This document shows positions 57,601 through 64,000 of a DNA stretch of 64,000 nucleotides, one piece after another (position 1 is the stretch's first letter; every line of letters begins with the position of its first letter). Origin of the DNA: Prunus persica (Eukaryota > Streptophyta > Magnoliopsida > Rosales > Rosaceae); NCBI RefSeq assembly GCF_000346465.2, contig NC_034010.1, forward strand, positions 29,180,787-29,244,786, given 5' to 3'. Under the pieces are notes generated by a model. The model was not told where the DNA came from, did no database searches, and saw only the letters and a program-made list of their open reading frames with translations. The translations under genes and the position numbers were made by a program.

Positions 57601-58740
57601 ATTAATTTTCTCAATTGATTGTTTTCTTAGTTGACCATTCTCATTTAGTTAAAAACTGATCTTTATTTTCTTTTTCCTGCCATTAGGTCTTTTCTGCTTT
57701 TGGGCCCGTTCAAAAGATTGCCATGTTTGATAAGAACGGAGGGGTTCAGGCTTTGATTCAGTATCCAGGTACCTTTCTGATTACTCTATTTCATGTTTTT
57801 CAAAATTGGACTGGATGGGCTGGTCTTACCTGGTTGATCGGTAACCAGCCAGCTGGCACGTCCATGGTTGAACTTAAGCCTTACTGATTTCGAATTTAGG
57901 CCTTGATGATTTCAAACCTAAGCTTCAATGATTTCAAACCTAAGCGTCAATGATTTCAAACCTATTTTTAAGCCGTACTGATATCAAACCTAAGGCTTAC
58001 TGATTAAATATAAGGTTGTTTATCACCAATGTACATGGTGCCATATCTGCATGGTACTGTGTTGTACAATTCCTATAAAAGTAACTGCTGATGATATATT
58101 CAACTAGATAGTAATTTAGGTAATAATTATGTTATGGCGTGCAGATGTTCAGACAGCTGTAGTTGCCAAGGAAGCCTTGGAAGGGCATTGCATTTACGAT
58201 GGAGGGTTTTGCAAGCTTCACATCTCATATTCACGCCATACTGATCTCAGCATAAAGGCAAGTTATTTGATTAGTCATTTGCACTTCTATATTATATTCC
58301 ACTTCTCTTAGGGTTTTCTTTTTTCCTTCGACTTTCCCCATGATTCCGGGAGACAAGCTCTGCCTAATGTTCTGTGCTTACTGTGCTGATTACAGATCAA
58401 CAATGATCGAAGCAGAGACTATACAATCCCAAACATTCCAATTGTGAACTCACAACCCTCAATTCTAGGGCAACAGCCAGTTCAGATGATGTCTCCTGCA
58501 GTGCCTCAGTTTAATGGAGCTCAATTTGCTCCAACCGATCAGGCTGTGATGCCTCAACCTTCTGCAGGATGGGGACCGACGGTTCCAGCAGTTCCTCAGT
58601 CTGTGCCCCTTCAGATGCATAATCAACCTTACATGCCACCTGGAACTTTACCTCTACCTTCTCAAATGGGCCCTGGCATGATGCAGAGTGGTGCACCGCC
58701 TGCAACTTTGCCTCCATATCACCGTGGTCATGTGCAATAA
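54640..58740 (+). CDS. PTB2: Polypyrimidine tract-binding protein (PTB2/PTB1 type)
   Basis: This RNA-binding protein regulates alternative splicing by binding CU-rich tracts. Ten exons are in phase: 54640-54825, 54942-55151, 56382-56444, 56529-56602, 56933-57028, 57250-57307, 57487-57591, 57687-57768, 58145-58257 and 58396-58740, giving 443 residues. RRM1 starts near residue 18 ([20 protein letters not shown]), RRM2 near 111 ([20 protein letters not shown]) and RRM3 near 243 ([20 protein letters not shown]). The tail is Pro-, Gln- and Met-rich. The match to Arabidopsis PTB1/PTB2 is very close in the RRMs; the symbol follows conserved gene order. The ninth intron has a GC donor (AAG|GCAAGT at 58258). 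Intron 2 is 1.2 kb, far longer than the others, and may hold a regulatory cassette exon (see findings). A minisatellite lies in intron 8. Confidence 0.94.
57873..58005. repeat. Minisatellite in PTB intron 8
   Basis: About five or six degenerate copies of a 23-25-base unit of the form AAGC-TTACTGATTTCAAACCT lie in tandem (for example at 57909-57931 and 57932-57955). They stay clear of the splice sites. Confidence 0.75.
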
Positions 58741-59218
58741 CGTATCCTCTTGTATTGAATTTTGGAATTCGCTGTCTTAGTTGTCATCTCACCGTTCAAT
58801 GGAACACGCCTCTGCATATACAAGGAGCATTTGAATGAGGGAACTGCTCATATGTGAAAGCAGCAGCCCCTTTTCATTTTCTTGAAATTTTGATAGTGAG
58901 ATTCTGTAAAATTAATGGTCTTCTAAATACTTGATTTAGTCCCATGACTCTGTTGCTTACTCTCGGTCACTTATGGCACTTTGAAATAATATAACTTATT
59001 AGTTTTAATTTGGTTGTTCATGAAAACAATTTTTCTGCAAACGAAAATATATATATATATATATATTTACAGTTTTTCTCACCAGAGTGCATCGTCTTTT
59101 ATCACGTATTTTAGTTCTGAATTTTTCGTCCTAAAATTAGACTGATGTTATCTCACATGGAGGATCTAAACCAGACCCAATAAATACGAGTTTTATTTTT
59201 CTTAATACAAGTTAGTTG

Positions 59219-59363
59219 CAAATGACCCACTAGTGTAGTGGTTTGGAGTATTTACTCTCTCAAGCAGGGTTCTGAGTTCGAGTCCTAGCATACGTGTTGT
59301 GTATGTGAGTTTAATATGCTATTGTCCCTTTCAATAAGAAAGGTTCTCAAAAAAAAAAAAAAA
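59219..59363 (+). mobile_element. tRNA-derived SINE with target duplications
   Basis: The body starts at about 59219 with ACCCACTAGTGTAGTGG shortly after, has a Pol III B box GAGTTCGAGTCC near 59275-59286 and ends in a run of A (59349-59363). The near-perfect 12-bp duplications ACAAGTTAGTTG (59207-59218) and ACAAGTTAGCTG (59364-59375) flank it. The head matches the minus-strand SINE at about 651-796. Confidence 0.85.
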
Positions 59364-59587
59364 ACAAGTTAGCTGTAGTCTAAATTAATTTTAATTTTGA
59401 GAGGTACGGTAAACTATTCATAATTGAAGAAGGGAAGACATCTTTTCTTTATTAATTTTTTGACAAATTGTTTACTTTTCTTTTTGTTTTTCAATCGAGA
59501 ATTGGCATTTATCTTTATTTAACTGACGCGGCAAAGATCTCCATCTCCTGTCCGCACTAGGATTAAGCTTAAACACCGATCGTTACC

Positions 59588-59610
59588 AAATAAATAAATA
59601 AATAAATAAA
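59588..59610. repeat. (AATA)n microsatellite
   Basis: About six AATA units upstream of the SPT2-like gene TATA box. Confidence 0.8.
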
Positions 59611-59661
59611 AAGCTATTAGCTTCTATTTCCTAATAGAAAAAGAGAACAGAGGCGCTAATG

Positions 59662-59669
59662 TATAAATA
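59662..59669 (+). promoter_or_regulatory. TATA box of the SPT2-like gene
   Basis: GTATAAATAGAGG is a textbook plant TATA box. It predicts a transcription start near 59693, about 60 bases before the predicted leader intron donor at 59753. Confidence 0.65.
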
Positions 59670-60395
59670 GAGGCCTGGAGCTTTCTTTGCTTAGCAGTTT
59701 GCATGCAACAAGACATACCATATAACAACCCCTTCTGCGGCCTTACATCTCTGTAAGTTATTAATGAAGCTCTAGATCAATCTAGGCCTTCAATTTGCTC
59801 TCTTCTTTTCGTTTATCTTTAGTTGTATTGGTTCTTGTCTTGATGTTCACAAGAAACTTTCTGTATAAAATACAATGTTAATGGTTGGGTACCTTGGAGA
59901 CCAAGAAACTGATACATCAATTTTCTACTTCTTTGATGCTTTTCTTGTATGCTGGTTTTTCATTTACTTGTTTTTGTTACTACATGGTTTGGAGGGATTT
60001 TTTTGTTTCCTCCACTTGTTTTTAAACTGTTAAAACTATTAGTCAGAAATCTCCATGGTTTTCTTTCTCTTTTTAGTACAATGGAGGCTAGTATAATATG
60101 TTTTGATTCTCTTCTTGTGTGTAAATTTTTCGCCTTCTAATTGTGCTTCCACCGTTCTTTATAAAATCTGTTGGTATATATATTATCGAACAGATTAAAT
60201 TCGAGGAAAAATTGTGTTTTCGGACATTCTGGAAGAATGCATCAAGCAACAACTTATAAGTGATTAATATGTTCACGTTTAGCTTGCATCAATCCAGACT
60301 AACATTTCTTTTCACATTTGGCTTGCAGGTGTGTGAAGTGAAACAGTGGTTTTTAAACAAGTTTAAGTTCAATATTAATTAGCAGTTTGGGAAAG

Positions 60396-62094
60396 ATGGG
60401 AGCACTCAGTGACGAATTGGACTTTCTTCAACTAAGGCAACAACTGAAACAACGCATCAGAAACAATCACATGAAGGAATTGGGTTATGCTCCTGAATCC
60501 TCGGTTAATAAGAACAAATTACTTTCCGACGAGTAAGTTTCAGGTTTAGTTCTACATTTCGATTCAATACGATGCCTTTTTTTTTTTTAACTTTTAAATT
60601 TATGCATATGGTGCATTTATCTTTGTAGTTTTGGATCTTTCTTTGGCCCATCGCAATCCGTTATTGCGCAAAGAGTGATTGAAGAAAGCAAAGCATTCAT
60701 GCCAGAGTTGAGGAATTTGGCATCTAAGTTCGGAAATTCCCATGATAAGGTATGTTAATAGAGAAACTGATTGCCACGTTAATATTATGCAAAAACCTGT
60801 AAAACCATGTTTCATGTGTGGTTTTTCATTTTTTTTCCAGGGTAAGAAGAAGCTAAAGAGCCCTGTCTTAAGCACGACCAACGCAAAGTCTGGTTTGAGA
60901 TGTAAAAACCTTAAGGAGTCCCGGGATTATTCCTTCTTACTATCGGACAATGCAGAAATTCCTTCAACTTCAGAAGGAGGAGAGCCCCGACTTGTGAAAA
61001 ATTCTCTCTCCAATTCAAGCAATAAAAGAAATCCGGTTTCTGCTATACACAGAGCTTCTTCGACGAATTTGAAATCCGTAAAGAGGCAACATTTGGAAGA
61101 GAAAGTTCAGTCACTGCCTGCAACAAGAAAAAAATTGGAAGAATCAAAGAAATTGCATCCACCTAAGAAAGCAAAACTGATGGCAGACAGTTGCAAAACA
61201 GCCTTGAAAACATCACAATCTTCAACAAAGCCGAACATAAAACAAGCAAAGCATTGTCTTGAGCCCGAGAACACAAAAGTAAAGCCAGAACAGAAAAGCT
61301 CTTCCTTGAAAAGATCACAATCTTCAACAAAGCAAAACATAAAACCAGCAAAGCAATGTGTTGAGCCCGAGAACACAAAAGTGACGCCAAAACAGAAAAG
61401 CTCTTTCTTAAAAAATCAGGTTCTTCCTCGCACGTTCACATGCATTTAACATTAATTGTCTACTTAATTATATTTCTTTCCATTTTATCTGTTATGAAGC
61501 TCTGTAACTAATGAATACATTGCCTTTGTTTGCTTTGAATTTATGTAGACCAAACGCCATTTGGAGGATAGTTATGATGATGACAATCTTGACATTTCCT
61601 CTGTGATCAAAATGTTTGGGTTAGATTTCTTCTCTCTTTGAGCTTTGATTTGCTTTATCAATTCAACAAATGATAGGCCAATTTTATTTATCTAACATGA
61701 TATGATGGTCGTGATTTTTCAGACCTAAACGCAAACACAGAGAAGATGATGACGACGACGATGGCTGTGCCATGGTCTCCAGCTTTGCTGATATTATGAG
61801 AGAAGAGAGGAAGAGGTGAGTCACTGATCAAGTTTATCTGCTGTTTACAAATTTCCCATTAAATTTATGTCGTAATATGTAATTAGATTTGGTCACGCTC
61901 GTGTCATTATGTACAATAGTCATGTTTTGGCATGTTTAAGTGCAAACCCTAATTCAATGCGGCTCCGTTTTCGCAGTGCAAAAATTGCTAGGAAGGAGGA
62001 TGAAATAGAGCGTCTCCGGCTTGAAGAAGAAGAGAAGGAGGAGAGATTAAGAAAAGCAAAGCAGCAGAAGCCGCGAGAGATTAAGAAAAACTGA
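60396..62094 (+). CDS. SPT2-like chromatin protein
   Basis: This is a putative histone chaperone of the SPT2 family, which binds histone H3-H4 during transcription. Six exons are in phase (60396-60532, 60629-60749, 60841-61419, 61549-61619, 61723-61815, 61977-62094), giving 372 residues. The SPT2 signature is at the C terminus: ISSVIKMFG followed by PKRKHREDDDDDDG, then MVSSFADIMREERKSAKIAR and a charged coiled-coil end (EDEIERLRLEEEEKEERL). The middle exon is Lys/Ser-rich and disordered and includes a 34-residue tandem repeat (61213-61413). The N terminus (ELDFLQLRQQLKQRIR) matches that of plant SPT2 proteins. The ATG at 60396 is the first after the leader intron. A nuclear location is inferred from the basic clusters. 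Confidence 0.85.
61213..61413. repeat. 102-bp in-frame tandem duplication in the SPT2-like gene
   Basis: Two copies begin TCACAATCTTCAACAAAGC at 61213 and 61315, so the period is 102 bases or 34 codons. They code SQSSTKPNIKQAKHCLEPEN- and SQSSTKQNIKPAKQCVEPEN-type repeats. Both stay in frame. Confidence 0.9.
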
Positions 62095-62625
62095 TATTGC
62101 ATTCGGATATGGGATTTCATATTGAAGATATTTGGATTTCTAATTCTTAATGTAAATTGTCTAGTTGATATAAGAATTGAGACGTATTAGCTAATTCAAA
62201 ATAAGTTGGTGGAGAAGAGAAGTGAACTTAAATAAATGCAACTAGAAGCAAATATACAAACACAATCTCTCTGTGCACATATACACACAACCAAACTCAC
62301 ATCACCAAGAACAAAACCCCGGGATTCACATTGAATAGAACCTAGTCCCTCCCTTTTTCTTCTCTACTTTTTTCATTCATGAAGGGGTTACAGAACATTT
62401 ATGACAGCTGTGGTTTTTGAGCTCCTTAAGGCAGGAAACTTAACAATATAATTTTGGACTGACAGAGAAAAAGGCAAACAAAAATGAAACATGAGCATGT
62501 AAATGTATGTGAAGATGGAAGTGTACTACTGCCTGTCCGTCTCCAAAACCTCCGAGATACGAAAGCCTCGGAAGCTTCATCCATGGCAGCCTCTGGCTTC
62601 CACCATATGTTCTCAGTTCTAGTTT
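62095..62625. other. Convergent 3' spacer, SPT2-like / PYL
   Basis: These are 3' flanks of two converging genes; the right part is probably the 3' UTR of the PYL gene. No further gene is supported. Confidence 0.5.
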
Positions 62626-63831
62626 TCAGAGCCGATCAATTGGCTCAGTGCGGTCCTGCACTGCAAGCCGCTCTGAGACATCACAAAGTGATTTGAGATT
62701 GCACTGGATCAAGGCTTCCACAAAGTAGCAGGTCTCATCCTTAGTGTTCCCTTCAGGCACGTCAACCACAAATGACTCGATCACCACGGTCCCTGGTCTT
62801 CCATCAGTGATCTCTGGATGGAGGGAGATGATGGAAGAGTAGTTCTGAGGATAAAAACCCGAATAAGAATTCAAAGATAGGGTAAACTATGTTTATGCTG
62901 ATTGTATAAAAACAGAACAAAACAATCAACAGCCAGAAAGAAAGCTCTATATCTGCCTACTAAACTCCAAAGACAAGGACTTCAGTCATGTCAAGTCAGG
63001 AGATTTGCTGATAGCAGGATCAGCTTTTGTCTCATAGGCTTGTCAACAAGCCCACTTTAGTCAAAATGGCAGTGCCCTCATTGCACATATCGTGAGGATG
63101 GCATGGTTAAGCCCTATAATTACAAGTATCAGAACTAAAATCCATAAACATCTTTTAAATGTCATTCATCGAGCTAATAACATTACATATCAACTAATCA
63201 TATTTACTTTTGATTATCTGAAAAATAGTTAACTTGTACGACCACCATAAAGTGCCCAATAAAGAGAAAGGTGATGATTCCCGGATTGGACAAGATACTT
63301 GAATCAGTAGGATTAATGTCAATAACTGGATGCTAGGTACCAATTTTCAGAACTTTGAGATTGATAAATGAAATGATCAAGATACATGTTAATTTTAATT
63401 TTGCAGCACCAAAATTGAAGCCTGGCTTTTAGAAATATCTGTTTTTCTCTTTTTCCCTGAAAAGTTTGATCTGATTAAGTCCGACAGGGCCAGAAACTTC
63501 ATATTAAATCTTTGAGAATGAGATAACCTGTAAAATTGTCTGCTCAGACACATGCAATTGAATAAAGGGAAAAGAGAACTATGTGCAAGATTATAACAAG
63601 GAAGAGTCTCCATACCCTAAGTCTGTGATCCCCACCAATAATTTTAATGCTCAGAATATGTTCATCATCATCAAGAAGTTCCAATCTTTCAGTACTAGTA
63701 GTGGCAGGAAGCCCAGACTTAACATCAACTTCTCTGAGACTTCCAATCTCAAGATTCCCCTGCACCACACACCTGCTGACAAATGGCTTATACTTTTGCG
63801 GTTGATCAAATCGTCTTACCAATGACCAAAC
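62626..63831 (-). CDS. PYL8: ABA receptor PYL8/9 type, exons 2 and 3 (5' end outside window)
   Basis: This is the 3' part of a PYR/PYL/RCAR receptor, a soluble START-fold protein that binds abscisic acid and then inhibits clade A PP2C phosphatases. Exon 2 is 63616-63831 and exon 3 is 62626-62844; both are in phase and give the last 145 residues. The gate loop SGLPA and the latch HRL are intact (VDVKSGLPATTSTERLEL, GGDHRLR), followed by NYSSIISLHPEITDGRPGT, VIESFVVDVPEGNTKDETCY and the end AVQDRTEPIDRL. The break before VWSLVRRFDQPQ is the usual first-intron position in this subfamily; exon 1, about 45-50 codons, lies beyond 64000. Sequence places it in the PYL7-10 group; PYL8 follows gene order in Arabidopsis, though PYL9 is about as close by eye. 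Confidence 0.93.
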
Positions 63832-64000
63832 CTGATGAGAGAAAAGAAAAAAGGATTAACCCACATTCTAAAAAGAGGCAAAAACTGCAGGAATATACTG
63901 CTCACAAATATTTACATATCAAATCTCCAAAGAAGTAGCATTTGCACCCAATATCTCTTACAGGAAAAAAAAAAAAAAAATCACTTTCGGTTATCCCTTG
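63832..64000. other. Intron 1 of the PYL gene (partial)
   Basis: The sequence reads as intron on the minus strand up to the acceptor ATCAG at 63832-63836. It includes a long A/T homopolymer at about 63965-63980. No exon is visible. Confidence 0.55.

Larger units (their letters stand above)
58741..60395. other. Spacer with SINE, and SPT2-like gene leader
   Basis: The left part is the PTB 3' flank. A SINE lies at 59219-59363 and an AATA repeat at 59588-59610. A TATA box at 59662-59669 begins the next gene, whose leader has an intron at about 59753-60328 (CT|GTAAGT ... TTGCAG). Confidence 0.6.

Noticed and set aside
59219..59363. A-box and B-box sequence resembling a tRNA gene
   Set aside because: It does not fold as a cloverleaf, ends in an A run and is flanked by target duplications; it is a SINE.

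Overview
The window is nuclear DNA of a flowering plant, most likely a eudicot. Protein-coding genes are split by many short GT-AG introns, the spacers are A+T-rich, and the repeats are plant types (tRNA-derived SINEs, MULE and hAT miniature elements, a solo LTR). No bacterial, organellar or viral segment was seen. A rosid, perhaps Rosaceae, is a guess from overall style only. I place 18 apparently functional genes (two cut by the window ends), two SWEET pseudogenes and one orphan exon.

Layout. 1-284 (-) is the 5' end of PDV1 (plastid division). 1.4-3.4 kb (-) is a PHT1 phosphate transporter with a PHR1-type site upstream. 5.2-8.7 kb (+) is the mitochondrial carrier MTM1. 9.7-10.1 kb (-) is an arabinogalactan peptide. 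10.8-11.0 kb (-) is a small conserved plant protein. 11.6-14.1 kb (-) is an unrecognised acidic coiled-coil protein. 14.8-18.3 kb (+) is dihydrofolate synthetase. 19.8-21.0 kb (+) is Mediator subunit 10. A striking array of palindromes fills 21.45-21.9 kb next to an orphan first exon. After about 4.8 kb without genes comes SPEECHLESS (26.8-28.9 kb, +), then a group III WRKY (30.3-31.5 kb, -), the plastid sigma factor SIGE/SIG5 (36.3-38.8 kb, +) and a TRIPTYCHON-like R3-MYB (39.4-40.5 kb, -). 41-49 kb is mobile and decaying DNA: a hAT element, a solo LTR, two tandem SWEET3-like pseudogenes and, between them, an intact PGG-domain membrane protein. 49.2-51.4 kb (-) is a PPR protein, 51.8-53.1 kb (+) a plant membrane protein, 54.6-58.7 kb (+) a PTB splicing regulator, 60.4-62.1 kb (+) an SPT2-like chromatin protein, and 62.6-63.8 kb (-) the 3' part of an ABA receptor of the PYL8/9 type.

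From memory of Arabidopsis chromosome 5 (not searched here), PYL8, PTB2, SWEET3, TRY, SPCH, AGP22 and PDV1 lie close together in this same order (about AT5G53160 to AT5G53280). The window therefore looks like a conserved microsyntenic block with extra genes, in which the SWEET3 position has decayed. The neighbours do not form a pathway as an operon would, but two cell-fate regulators of the epidermis (SPCH, TRY) and several stress or chloroplast genes (SIGE, PYL, WRKY, PDV1) sit close together.

Exon coordinates were read by eye from splice sites and checked for phase continuity; every intact multi-exon model given here keeps frame from start to stop. No previously undescribed system was demonstrated. 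The palindrome array is the structure least explained by known features.
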